Of a stretch of 26,711 nt of DNA, positions 14,659 through 21,833 are shown piece after piece. Location of the stretch: positions 1 to 26,711 of the forward strand of contig JBHIFE010000006.1 in NCBI GenBank assembly GCA_046760985.1, read 5' to 3'. A program made the translations under genes and the position numbers. Numbering within the stretch: position 1 is the stretch's first letter; each line of letters opens with the position of its first letter. Below the pieces are notes generated by a model. The model had not been told where the DNA came from, made no database searches, and saw only the letters and a list, made by a program, of their open reading frames with translations. This DNA is from JBHIFE01 sp046760985. GTDB lineage: Bacteria; Chloroflexota; Dehalococcoidia; Dehalococcoidales; RBG-16-60-22.

Positions 14659-17142
14659 TCAGTCAGCGAATTTGGCTGGTTTAAATCTTCTTAAACGCAG
14701 CGAATTAAATACTACCGTGATAGAGCTAGCCGCCATAGCCGCTGCGGCTAGAATTGGATTCAGAAACCCGTAGTCACCGAGAATAAACTGAAGTCCTGAC
14801 GGAACACCGGTGTTCCCAAAGGCAAAATATAGTACGCCGGCGGCTACCGGGATGAGGGCGGTATTGTAGGCAAAAGCCCAGAAGAGATTCTGCTTTATGG
14901 TTCTCATGGTGCGCTTACTCAAGGATATGGCGGTTACAATTCCGGTCAAATCACCGCTAATGAGCGTAATGTCTCCAGTCTCCATGGCGACATCGGTACC
15001 CGTGCCGATGGCGATGCCTATATCAGCTTGGGCTAGTGCTGGAGCATCATTTATCCCATCACCCACCATGGCTACCACTTTTCCTTCTTGTTGTAGCTTC
15101 TTGACCTCCTGAGCTTTATGCTCGGGGAGTACCTCGGCGAGGACGAGGTCGATGCCCACTTCTTGGGCGATAGCTTCACCGGTGCGCCGATTGTCCCCAG
15201 TAAGCATTACCACCTCGGTATCCATCCGGTGTAATGCTCCTATTGCCTCTTTGGCATTTGGTTTGAGGGTGTCAGCCAGAGCAATGATGCCTACTACCTG
15301 GCTGTTGACACCCAGAAACATCACTGTTTTCCCCTTTTCCCACAGGCGAGTGGCTTCTTTCTCCAGCCCGTTCAGGGAAAGACCCCTATCCTTTATCAGT
15401 TTAATGTTGCCAAGAAGTAGTTTCTTACCTCCCACGGCAGCCTCCACACCGTGTCCGGGAACAGCATTGAAGTCCGAGGCTGGAGACAACTTCAGTTTCT
15501 TCTCGGCAGCTGCCTTAACTATAGCTTCAGCGAGTGGATGCTCCGAGCTACGCTCAGCTGAGGCTGCCAGTTGCAGAACCTCTTCTTTAGAAGAAGAGGG
15601 GATAGTAATTATATCGGTTACCTTGGGCTCGCCCTGGGTCAGAGTGCCGGTCTTATCCAGCAGCACGGTTCTTATCTTGTGAGACCTTTCCAGTGCCTCA
15701 GCGCTCCGGATAAGAACGCCATTCTCAGCTCCTTTGCCTGTGCCTACCATAATTGCTGTTGGAGTTGCCAATCCCAGAGCGCAGGGGCAGGCAATAATGA
15801 GCACGGCAACGAAGTTAAGCAGGGCAAAGGTGAGGGCGGGAGCTGGTCCCACCAAGTACCAGATTATAAAAGTAATGATAGCAATACCAATTACTGCCGG
15901 CACGAAGTAGCTAGCGATGACATCAGCCAACCGTTGAATAGGTGCCTTGCTTCCCTGGGCTTCCTCCACCAACCTGATAATCTGAGCTAGAGTGGTATCC
16001 TTACCCACTTTGGTTGCCTCAAACTGAAAACTACCGGTCTTATTAATGGTAGCACCGATAACCTCGTCACCTACCTTTTTCTCCACCGGGATGCTCTCTC
16101 CGGTAATCATGGACTCGTCAAGGCTGGAATAACCCTGACGAATTACACCATCTACCGGTACTCGTGCGCCCGGTCGTACTAGAATGAGGTCGCCAACCTG
16201 AACATCGTCAACCGGAATTTCTCTCTCTTCGCCATCACGGATAACCAGAGCCGTCTTCGGCTGCATACCGATGAGTTTCTTTATTGCCTCTGAGGTCTGC
16301 CCTCTAGCTCTAGCCTCCAGAAAACGACCAAGCAGAATCAAAGCAATAATTACGGCGGCAGTATCAAAATAGACATGAGGCTCCAGCCCACGAGCCACGA
16401 AGAGACCGGGGAAGAGAACCGCTACCATGCTGTAGAAGTAAGCTGCCGAGGTGCCGACGGCGATCAGGGTATTCATATCGGCAGTTCTGTGCCGCAGTGC
16501 TCCCCATGTCCCTTTGTAGAATCGCCACCCTGCCCAGAACTGTACCGGCGTCGCCAGAACCCAGAGTAGATAAGGCTTGCCGATAAAAGAGGGACCAAAG
16601 CCCAGAACCATAATTGACAAGCCGAGGACAGCGGCGAAAATGAATCTATTCCTTATCGTGCGGATTTCTCGCTGAGCGGCAGTGGTAACATCTTCCAGGG
16701 TCTCGGCTTCTGAACCGAGTTCATAGCCGGCTTCTTTCACTGCCCGTCTTAGTTCAGCAAACTCTGTCCCCTCAATATATTCTACGGTGGCTTTCTCCGA
16801 GGCTAGGTTGACATTGGCTGAAATTACCCCGGACACACTGGAGAGAGCCTGTTCAACGCGAGCAACACAGGAGGCACAGGTCATCCCACCTACCGGGAAG
16901 ATGGATTTCTTGGTCGCGGCACCATAGCCTAATTGGGATATAGTGCTCTTAATCTTGACGAGACTTACCTTGGTGGGGTCATATTCTATAGCAGCCTTCT
17001 CCGTGCCAAAGTCAACCTTGGCTTGTCCTACTCCGGCAGTTGCTGCCAGACCTTTCTCAATGGTAGCGGCACAGGTGGTGCAGGTCATTCCGGTGATTGG
17101 AATGACTGTCTTCCTTTTTCCCTGTTTGGTTTCGTTAGTCAT
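14659..17142 (-). CDS. copA: Copper-exporting P1B-type ATPase
   Basis: 827 residues in the inner membrane. Two N-terminal heavy-metal domains carry GMTCTTC (Cys 21 and 24) and GMTCASC (Cys 89 and 92). The TM6 metal site is IIACPCALGLATP, the phosphorylation site DKTGTLT, the HP motif SSEHPLAEAI, and the hinge GDGINDAPAL. The YN of TM7 (FWAFAYNTALIP) and the M-SS of TM8 (AAMAASSITVVFNS) give the Cu(I)-specific P1B-1 signature. It is flanked by a YHS protein and a thioredoxin-fold protein and lies on the same strand as csoR about 3 kb away. It probably exports excess Cu(I) under CsoR control, the latter being an inference from context. Confidence 0.97.
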   Translation of the reverse strand: MTNETKQGKRKTVIPITGMTCTTCAATIEKGLAATAGVGQAKVDFGTEKAAIEYDPTKVSLVKIKSTISQLGYGAATKKSIFPVGGMTCASCVARVEQALSSVSGVISANVNLASEKATVEYIEGTEFAELRRAVKEAGYELGSEAETLEDVTTAAQREIRTIRNRFIFAAVLGLSIMVLGFGPSFIGKPYLLWVLATPVQFWAGWRFYKGTWGALRHRTADMNTLIAVGTSAAYFYSMVAVLFPGLFVARGLEPHVYFDTAAVIIALILLGRFLEARARGQTSEAIKKLIGMQPKTALVIRDGEEREIPVDDVQVGDLILVRPGARVPVDGVIRQGYSSLDESMITGESIPVEKKVGDEVIGATINKTGSFQFEATKVGKDTTLAQIIRLVEEAQGSKAPIQRLADVIASYFVPAVIGIAIITFIIWYLVGPAPALTFALLNFVAVLIIACPCALGLATPTAIMVGTGKGAENGVLIRSAEALERSHKIRTVLLDKTGTLTQGEPKVTDIITIPSSSKEEVLQLAASAERSSEHPLAEAIVKAAAEKKLKLSPASDFNAVPGHGVEAAVGGKKLLLGNIKLIKDRGLSLNGLEKEATRLWEKGKTVMFLGVNSQVVGIIALADTLKPNAKEAIGALHRMDTEVVMLTGDNRRTGEAIAQEVGIDLVLAEVLPEHKAQEVKKLQQEGKVVAMVGDGINDAPALAQADIGIAIGTGTDVAMETGDITLISGDLTGIVTAISLSKRTMRTIKQNLFWAFAYNTALIPVAAGVLYFAFGNTGVPSGLQFILGDYGFLNPILAAAAMAASSITVVFNSLRLRRFKPAKFAD

Positions 17143-17174
17143 CTATCGCCAGCCTCTCTTCTCCAGTTCATACC

Positions 17175-17426
17175 TTAACGCCGCAAAATCGTTGATAATC
17201 TCTTGATATCGTGTTCATCGGGAAGTCCAACGAGAACCACCTTCCCATCTACAACAAGAGAAGGAACAGCTCGGACTCCGTATTGCGCAGCTAGAGCGCA
17301 ACAACTGCCGTCTGTGCATTCTGATGCCCGATGGACATCAATCTCGATGTCGGAGAAGGCATGATTGAGCATGTTGAGCGTTGTTTCACACAACCGGCAC
17401 TCTGCACTAAAAAACTCGGCCCTCAT
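17175..17426 (-). CDS. Thioredoxin-fold protein with CxxC
   Basis: 83 residues from the ATG at 17426 (MRAEFFSAECRLCETTL). The CRLC pair stands at the usual active-site position, the segment VRAVPSLVVDGKVVLVG contains the cis-proline, and a second cysteine group (ECTDGSCC) lies in the middle. A TTG (17447) and an ATG (17435) are in-frame alternatives upstream, but the beta strand begins right after 17426. It sits upstream of copA in the same direction. The extra Cys-rich loop suggests metal binding or disulfide exchange linked to copper; this is unproven. Confidence 0.85.
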   Translation of the reverse strand: MRAEFFSAECRLCETTLNMLNHAFSDIEIDVHRASECTDGSCCALAAQYGVRAVPSLVVDGKVVLVGLPDEHDIKRLSTILRR

Positions 17427-17479
17427 CCTTTTCATCTCCCTTCGCAAAGTGGTACTTGGGTATTGTTGTAGCTCTATTT

Positions 17480-17635
17480 CTAGATTTCTTTATTTAGTAT
17501 CTTTTGCTTCAGAGCTTCCCATTCACTCTTGGTCAAAACACAGGTGTTGTCCTTCTCGCCTATCTCAACATGGTCGTCATCTATTTTGACCACTGGACAA
17601 CCATGTCCCGGGTGACATAAGCTCACAACCTTCAT
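17480..17635 (-). CDS. Small Cys/His protein of unknown function
   Basis: 51 residues. The N-terminal half holds the dense motif CHPGHGCPVV (Cys 7, His 8, His 11, Cys 13) and a further cysteine lies in DNTCVL, so it looks able to bind a metal ion. The C-terminal half (KSEWEALKQKIL) is a short helix. AAAGGAGG lies upstream of the ATG. It is placed between the exported Met-rich protein and the thioredoxin-fold protein in the copper block. I recall similar small proteins in anaerobes but not a function. Confidence 0.75.
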   Translation of the reverse strand: MKVVSLCHPGHGCPVVKIDDDHVEIGEKDNTCVLTKSEWEALKQKILNKEI

Positions 17636-17694
17636 CTTTTCACCTCCTTTCACGATTTCTTGTCTTTTGTTTATTCTACAGAAGCATAATTGGG

Positions 17695-18015
17695 TTACCA
17701 GCTCATCATGCCACTACCCATGTGACCACCCATACCACCCCAGCCATTGGAGGGAACCCGGTCTCCATTCTCGGGACTATAATAGTCATGACAGGGCATG
17801 TTGTCAAAGTTCTCTCCGTGCACTTCTTCGGCAGCTTCAGCCATCGCCTCCCAATCTCCACTCCAGCAGGCTTCATGCATGGCTTCCCACGCCTCCTCAT
17901 TTGTCGGTATGGCTTCGTCGTCATCAGGGCTGTGAGCAAATATAGGCGTAGTAAAGCCAGCAACCAAAAATCCCAGAACCAGCACAATCGAACCTATCAA
18001 CAGCAATTTCTTCAT
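17695..18015 (-). CDS. Exported small acidic protein with Met/Gly-rich tail
   Basis: 106 residues. The signal peptide is clear: MKK, a hydrophobic core to about residue 24, then a likely cleavage after TTPIFA. There is no lipobox cysteine. The mature part is acidic (HSPDDDEAIPTNEEAWEAMHEAC) and ends with a Gly/Met/His tail (GGMGGHMGSGMMSW). Two cysteines remain (EACW, MPCHDYY). Methionine and histidine tails of this sort commonly bind copper outside the membrane. Position next to lgt and upstream of copA supports a metal role. It has no family that I can name. Confidence 0.8.
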   Translation of the reverse strand: MKKLLLIGSIVLVLGFLVAGFTTPIFAHSPDDDEAIPTNEEAWEAMHEACWSGDWEAMAEAAEEVHGENFDNMPCHDYYSPENGDRVPSNGWGGMGGHMGSGMMSW

Positions 18016-18101
18016 CTAACTTTCTCCTTCTTAGCTTTAGTGTTATTGGTCTGCCAATTTGTAACTTTTGCCTGCTGTTATCTACAAATTACCTCACCCC
18101 C

Positions 18102-18908
18102 TTACGGTTCGGCTGGCTTTTCGGACAGCAGTTGCTTGCCAGCCAAATACATAATAGCGAGTAGGGAGGCTAAAAGAGCGAGTATGGCGATTATTTGAGC
18201 CTGCTGCAATCCCCAGAGTATAATGCTTTCCTGTCGCACAAAACTAAGGGCAAAACGCCCGAGGGAGTAGAGCGATAGGTAGCTCAGGAACACTAAACCA
18301 CCTTTCTTGAAGTGGTGTCCAAGCTGCCAAATGACTAGCAGGACTGACGCATTCCAGATCATCTCATATACCGGATAGGGGTGGGTTGGCAAGCCAAGCA
18401 GGTTTGGCGGAATCAGGGCGTCAGGATGGGTGTAAATGAAGCCCCAAGGCAAATTAGTAACCCCGCCATAAGCATCCCCGTTGATAATGCAACCGACCCT
18501 ACCTATTATCTGGGCGGTAAGTAATGCTGGAGCTACAGCATCAACCAGGCGACCTAGTGGTATATGCCTTATCATGGCGTAGGCAATAGTTGCTGCTCCT
18601 CCCCCGGCCAGTGCGCCCCAGATAGCCAGACCTCCCTGCTGAAATTGCAATATCTGAAACGGGTTACCCACGTAGTATTGCCATTGGTCTATCACATGGA
18701 ACAATCTGGCACCCACTATCCCGGCAATCACCACCCAAAGAGCGAGAGAGTAGATTTCCTGAGTTGCAATCCCTTTCTTTTTAGCTAGGGATGCTGATAT
18801 TAGCACTGCCGCTACTATTGCCAGGATTATGGCTAGACTATACCAGCGAAACTCAAAACCTCCAATATGAAAGAGTATTGGATTTATACTAATGACAATG
18901 CCGTTCAT
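18102..18908 (-). CDS. lgt: Prolipoprotein diacylglyceryl transferase
   Basis: 268 residues, multi-spanning membrane enzyme that attaches diacylglycerol to the lipobox cysteine of lipoproteins. The signature GRVGCIINGDAYG matches the Lgt motif, and FRWYSLAII near the N-terminus and GGLAIWGALAGG (the H/G-rich loop region) fit too. A usually conserved asparagine of the signature (GRxGNFxN) is Cys here. It overlaps the NfeD-like gene by 20 bases, so the two are probably co-translated. No lipoprotein gene is evident in the window. Confidence 0.95.
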   Translation of the reverse strand: MNGIVISINPILFHIGGFEFRWYSLAIILAIVAAVLISASLAKKKGIATQEIYSLALWVVIAGIVGARLFHVIDQWQYYVGNPFQILQFQQGGLAIWGALAGGGAATIAYAMIRHIPLGRLVDAVAPALLTAQIIGRVGCIINGDAYGGVTNLPWGFIYTHPDALIPPNLLGLPTHPYPVYEMIWNASVLLVIWQLGHHFKKGGLVFLSYLSLYSLGRFALSFVRQESIILWGLQQAQIIAILALLASLLAIMYLAGKQLLSEKPAEP

Positions 18909-19398
18909 TGTTTCTTGCTCCAGTTGACTTTGTCTTCACATTGCCTGGTTCATCATGACCGTTCTCTGCCCGTTTAACAACTACGCCAATTCCCTTTACC
19001 GCTACTATATTCACTGCCTCTCCCGGTTGAAGAGTGTCTGTGGAATAGGCGCTCCATAGTTCCCCTTCACCTTGAACGCGAACCAGGTATTTGGCGGAAC
19101 GGCCTATCTCCGACTTGGATACCACTTCAGCCGTGGTTCCAACAAGGCTTTGGAATCCGTCCTTTACTGGTCTTATCATTGCTTTCCTTATCACGCGGTA
19201 GAGAAAAGGCGTTGCCAGCCACGCAGCAATGTTAATGGAGAGAGCATATCCCAGCGGCAGCAGCCAGAACAGCGGAAGCCCCAGTAAAGGCAAAAGTAAA
19301 ACCGCGTGGCACGGAGCCGTGACCATGAAGAACAGGAAGAACAGCCCGAAGATTATCCAGATTATCCAGATGGCATAGCTTTCAAAAAATTCAGCCAT
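18889..19398 (-). CDS. NfeD-like membrane protein
   Basis: 169 residues. Two or three hydrophobic segments lie in the first 75 residues (WIIWIIFGLFFLFFMV, LLLPLLGLPLFWLLPL). The C-terminal half (LVGTTAEVVSKSEIGRSAKYLVRVQGEGELWSAYS) has the look of the OB-fold of NfeD proteins. There is no linked SPFH/flotillin or ClpP-type protease gene, the usual partners. The last 25 residues overlap the start of lgt and look unstructured (GNVKTKSTGARNNE). Confidence 0.75.
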   Translation of the reverse strand: MAEFFESYAIWIIWIIFGLFFLFFMVTAPCHAVLLLPLLGLPLFWLLPLGYALSINIAAWLATPFLYRVIRKAMIRPVKDGFQSLVGTTAEVVSKSEIGRSAKYLVRVQGEGELWSAYSTDTLQPGEAVNIVAVKGIGVVVKRAENGHDEPGNVKTKSTGARNNERHCH

Positions 19399-19422
19399 TG
19401 TCTTAGTTCTACTTCCATACTG

Positions 19423-19812
19423 CTAGTGGCAAAAGTTGCAAATAGAACGGCGACTACCGAAGCTCAGTGCCTCAAAAGCATCATCAGGGCGGTACTTGCC
19501 CTCCACTACCAAATCCATCCCAGGTTTAAAATTGTCAGGAATAATTCCCTTGTAGACTATTGCCAGGCTCTTTCTATCATCGGCGAGGATGAACTTCATA
19601 ACCTTCGCCTTATCGTCCCAGTCAATAGAGCCCGGGGCTACCCTGCCCCCAACCCTCACTGGCTCGCTATAAAGGGAATCTGCCTGTGACCCCAATTCGC
19701 TAACGGTGAGATAATTGGCTCCGCTGTGGATAAACAGTGAGTAGGCTATGTAACTCAGCCCCACGGCCACTACCACTGCTGCGACTAGAAGCCGTCTTCC
19801 TTTCTTTCTCAA
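19423..19812 (-). CDS. CcmE-like OB-fold protein ending in CxxCH
   Basis: 129 residues, TTG start at 19812 after GAGGT. There is one N-terminal membrane anchor (LLVAAVVVAVGLSYIAYSLF) and an OB-fold with the CcmE pattern VRVGGRVAPGSIDWDD, MKFILADD, VYKGIIPDNFKPGMDLVVEGKY. CcmE is the periplasmic heme chaperone of cytochrome c maturation and normally ends with HDExY or, in the variant, CxxxY, where heme attaches covalently. Here that tail is replaced by a stop right after RRSICNFCH, which is a CxxCH cytochrome c heme motif. No other ccm gene is in the window. It could be a heme-attached variant, or another redox protein on the same fold. Confidence 0.8.
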   Translation of the reverse strand: MRKKGRRLLVAAVVVAVGLSYIAYSLFIHSGANYLTVSELGSQADSLYSEPVRVGGRVAPGSIDWDDKAKVMKFILADDRKSLAIVYKGIIPDNFKPGMDLVVEGKYRPDDAFEALSFGSRRSICNFCH

Positions 19813-19918
19813 TTGCTGTTTACCTCAGTTCGATTTTTATGGTCTTTAAGTTATCAGGAAGCCCTAATAATGGCATAAGTAAAATCAGATGACACATCTT
19901 ATTGATTGCTTTATTAAA

Positions 19919-20080
19919 CTATCCCCTCTTCGTTTCTCGAGTTTGTCGTTGTCGAACCTCGACTATATCCTTCAGATCACGCTGGTAGCCGCATTGCAAA
20001 CACTGCTCATACCACCCATAGTAGTCTCGGTCGACCACTACATCACCCTTGCACCTTGGACAGCTCTTGAATCTCAACAT
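19919..20080 (-). CDS. Small zinc-ribbon protein
   Basis: 53 residues (MLRFKSCPRCKGDVVVDRD...EQCLQCGYQRDL). CPRC and CLQC form a classic four-cysteine zinc ribbon around a short beta hairpin (DRDYYGWYEQ), with a basic tail (RQRQTRETKRG). It lies between csoR and the ccmE-like gene on the same strand, with a weak GGTG ribosome binding site. Such ribbons often belong to hypothetical proteins of Chloroflexota; no function is known to me. Confidence 0.78.
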   Translation of the reverse strand: MLRFKSCPRCKGDVVVDRDYYGWYEQCLQCGYQRDLKDIVEVRQRQTRETKRG

Positions 20081-20154
20081 TGGTATCACCGGCTTTCTTC
20101 TAGATTCCCCTCTATTCTAATTGGCTATCTTCACCGGGGACTAGGCTACGCGCG

Positions 20155-20448
20155 TTACCGCTTCAAAGCCTTTCGTATCGTTGCCATCAGTTCCTTGATG
20201 TGAGCCTCAGCGTGTTGTTCACGGATGGCATCAGCGACACAACCCTCAATATGGCTTTCAAGTATGAGTAGTGATACCTCATCAGCTGCCGCGGAGAGGG
20301 CAGTTAACTGTTGAACGATGTCGATGCAGTAACGATCCTCTTCAATCATTCGCTGAATACCCTTAGCTTGGCCCTCAATTTTCTTTACCCTTGCCAGAAG
20401 AGATGACCTATCCTTGCTATATCGGTACTGTCTTAATTCTGCAGACAT
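20155..20448 (-). CDS. csoR: CsoR-family copper-sensing repressor
   Basis: 97 residues, all-helical DUF156 fold. The Cu(I) ligands of true CsoR proteins are present with the right spacing: Cys41 (DRYCIDIVQQ), His66 and Cys70 (ESHIEGCV). The N-terminal SLLARVKKIEGQAKGIQRMIEEDRYC is diagnostic for the family. Apo-CsoR represses copper efflux genes and lets go when Cu(I) binds. GGGAGGA precedes the ATG. It is first in a minus-strand block leading to copA. Its own promoter overlaps inverted repeats (20488-20526), which suggests autoregulation. Confidence 0.94.
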   Translation of the reverse strand: MSAELRQYRYSKDRSSLLARVKKIEGQAKGIQRMIEEDRYCIDIVQQLTALSAAADEVSLLILESHIEGCVADAIREQHAEAHIKELMATIRKALKR

Positions 20449-20487
20449 TGCATTAAATCCTCCCTTCCCAGCTAATGGCTAAGATAG

Positions 20488-20526
20488 GATATACCCTATA
20501 CTACCATATAGTATATCTTTTGTCAA
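20488..20526 (-). promoter_or_regulatory. csoR promoter with overlapping operator
   Basis: Minus strand TTGACA (20526-20521, perfect), 17-base spacer, TAGTAT (20503-20498). Nested inverted repeats overlap it: GATATAC (20488-20494) with GTATATC (20511-20517), and TATACTA (20497-20503) with TAGTATA (20509-20515). Together they cover the spacer and the -10. A repressor bound here would block the promoter directly, and CsoR is the obvious candidate; the GC-tract typical of known CsoR sites is short here (ACCC). Confidence 0.7.
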
Positions 20527-20647
20527 CATTTTTACCTTTGAGCTAAAATATTTTTGTTGATGGGGTGGGTAGTACCAGTTATCCCGGTGGTTATGAGTAC
20601 TTGTCTTCTCAAATTCTGGTCGATTTCTGGCTACATTATTCTAATAG

Positions 20648-20875
20648 CTAAGACAGGTCTTTCTTGAGCTGCTCAAACTCTTTTTTAGTTATCTCTCCCT
20701 TGGCGTAGCGTTCTTTGGCTATATCTAACGGATCATGTTTGGAGGGAGTGCCGGTTCGACTGCTTAGCCTTGAAATTCCCCAGATGATAAGAGCGATAAG
20801 TCCTCCCCAGAATATTACCATCCAGGCACTACCAAAAACCATCCACCAGCCCATACCTTCAGCGTAATGCCACAT
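20648..20875 (-). CDS. Small membrane protein with SHOCT domain
   Basis: 75 residues from the ATG at 20875, which has AAGGAGGT 8 bases upstream; an ATG seven codons earlier (20896) has no such site. One membrane segment (MVIFWGGLIALIIWGI), Trp-rich around it, is followed by a short linker and the C-terminal SHOCT helix pair (PLDIAKERYAKGEITKKEFEQLKKDL). SHOCT domains are thought to mediate protein contacts. The gene sits downstream of a class II Crp/Fnr-type promoter, so it is likely switched on by a redox or gas signal. Confidence 0.9.
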   Translation of the reverse strand: MWHYAEGMGWWMVFGSAWMVIFWGGLIALIIWGISRLSSRTGTPSKHDPLDIAKERYAKGEITKKEFEQLKKDLS

Positions 20876-20931
20876 TATATTAACCTCCTTAAACATGAAG
20901 GAAACTCGTTAAATATTGCTTTTTCTATCAC

Positions 20932-20937
20932 ATTATA
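20932..20937 (-). promoter_or_regulatory. -10 hexamer of the SHOCT gene promoter
   Basis: Minus strand TATAAT, a perfect -10. The place of a -35 element, 17 bases upstream, is CATACA and lies inside the operator at 20955-20978. A start near 20925 puts the operator centre at -41.5, the class II activator position, where the regulator replaces a poor -35. Confidence 0.7.
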
Positions 20938-20954
20938 GAAAGTGTCTTAATACC

Positions 20955-20978
20955 TGTATGTGACATATGTCATATACA
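20955..20978. promoter_or_regulatory. Crp/Fnr-type operator, copy 2
   Basis: A 24-bp near-palindrome with the 12-bp perfect core TGACATATGTCA, flanked by TGTATG on the left and TATACA on the right. The form TGTGA N6 TCATA is close to the Crp consensus half-sites. It is nearly identical to the site at 12516-12539 read on the other strand. The region 20876-21287 holds this operator, two facing -10 hexamers and a small doubtful reading frame; nothing else is evident. Confidence 0.8.
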
Positions 20979-20996
20979 TACCTTAATAATAAATTG

Positions 20997-21002
20997 TATC
21001 AT
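20997..21002 (+). promoter_or_regulatory. -10 hexamer facing right from operator copy 2
   Basis: TATCAT, five of six to TATAAT. Its near edge is 30.5 bases from the operator centre, against 29.5 on the minus side, so the operator may drive both directions. The transcript would begin about 21008 and run toward the small frame at 21029 and the hemerythrin-like gene. Confidence 0.4.
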
Positions 21003-21028
21003 AAATCTAACATAAAAGAGGCAATTAC

Positions 21029-21175
21029 CTTGCTGTCATCAGTTTTGGTCTTATCCAGTCGGTTATTGCCAGCGGCGTCTTTATGGTTATCACTGGGGTT
21101 GCTTTTGTTGGGGCAGGAGTGGTGCTATACCGGTGGGGGTCAAAAGATATCTTAGAAGCACTTGACCTGAGGTAA
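21029..21175 (+). CDS. Doubtful small membrane protein without a standard start
   Basis: An open frame encodes AVISFGLIQSVIASGVFMVI followed by TGVAFVGAGVVLYRWGSKDI and an acidic end (LEALDLR), which looks like a small one-pass membrane protein. AGAGG (21017-21021) is 7 bases before a CTT codon at 21029, where a start should be; the only in-frame ATG is internal (21083). A TTG one base off (21030) would fit if a single base were missing, giving Met-Ala-Val-Ile-Ser. So this may be a gene with a small deletion, a start error in the sequence, or chance. Confidence 0.3.
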   Translation, partial: LAVISFGLIQSVIASGVFMVITGVAFVGAGVVLYRWGSKDILEALDLR

Positions 21176-21287
21176 GTCTAGCCTGTTAGCTGCCTTTATG
21201 CTATACTTTTTCTACCCGAGTGGTGGACAAAGTGGAATATGGTGTTGGTTAGTAGGGCATATAGTTGAATTTTGAAGAGGCGAGTCA

Positions 21288-21833
21288 ATGGAAGTGAAAG
21301 AAGCTCTGGCTCTGATTGAGAAGATTATTGAGGAGCATAGGCAAATCACTCGGAGACTCCAGACTTTGCAACAGGTAGCCAATGATGTCAGTGCAATGCG
21401 GGGATTGGACAAAGCTCAAGAAGACTTTGTCCCCGGGAGGTTAAATGAGCAGAAACAAGCTCTGCAGAGCTGGCAGGAGTCACTGGCAATAATTGACCGG
21501 GGAATTCGGACACACTTTGATCGTGAAGAAACAGCTCTCTTAATCGCGGTTAAAGAGTACGGCGATGAGAAGCAAGTCTCAGCCTGGCACGCTTGGCTTA
21601 CTGAACACGAAGAGCTTAGAAACCGTTTGACCAAATTGAAGGAAGATACGACTGAGTTAGCTGCTGGAAACTTGTCTCGTGAATTGTGGGAAGGAAAAGC
21701 ATGGGGTGTGCGAAGCTATCAAGCCCACACACGGAAGTCGTTTGAGCTACACGCCAGAGGTGAGCAAAAACTTCTGCGCACACTACGAAATCGGCTGCAG
21801 AGAGAATTAAAAGAAGGAGAAGTACATATATGA
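21288..21833 (+). CDS. Hemerythrin-like (HHE) domain protein
   Basis: 181 residues, helical throughout. Histidine/glutamate pairs expected of an HHE diiron bundle are seen at EEHRQITRRL (His17), RTHFDREETALL, LTEHEELRNRL and, near the C-terminus, QAHTRKSFELHARGEQKLL. Members bind a diiron centre and sense or carry oxygen, or help repair iron-sulfur clusters (as in the YtfE/RIC group). The stop codon overlaps the iscS-like start (ATGA), so the two are translated together, favouring an iron-sulfur role. Confidence 0.85.
   Translation: MEVKEALALIEKIIEEHRQITRRLQTLQQVANDVSAMRGLDKAQEDFVPGRLNEQKQALQSWQESLAIIDRGIRTHFDREETALLIAVKEYGDEKQVSAWHAWLTEHEELRNRLTKLKEDTTELAAGNLSRELWEGKAWGVRSYQAHTRKSFELHARGEQKLLRTLRNRLQRELKEGEVHI

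Noticed and set aside
15152..15682. Long open frame (176 codons) on the plus strand
   Set aside because: It is the antisense of copA, low in complexity and rich in Ser/Pro/Thr, with no ribosome binding site; copA on the other strand has every catalytic motif.
17722..18198. Open frame of 158 codons on the plus strand
   Set aside because: It overlaps the signal-peptide protein and the end of lgt in antisense, and its sequence shows no domain or start signal.
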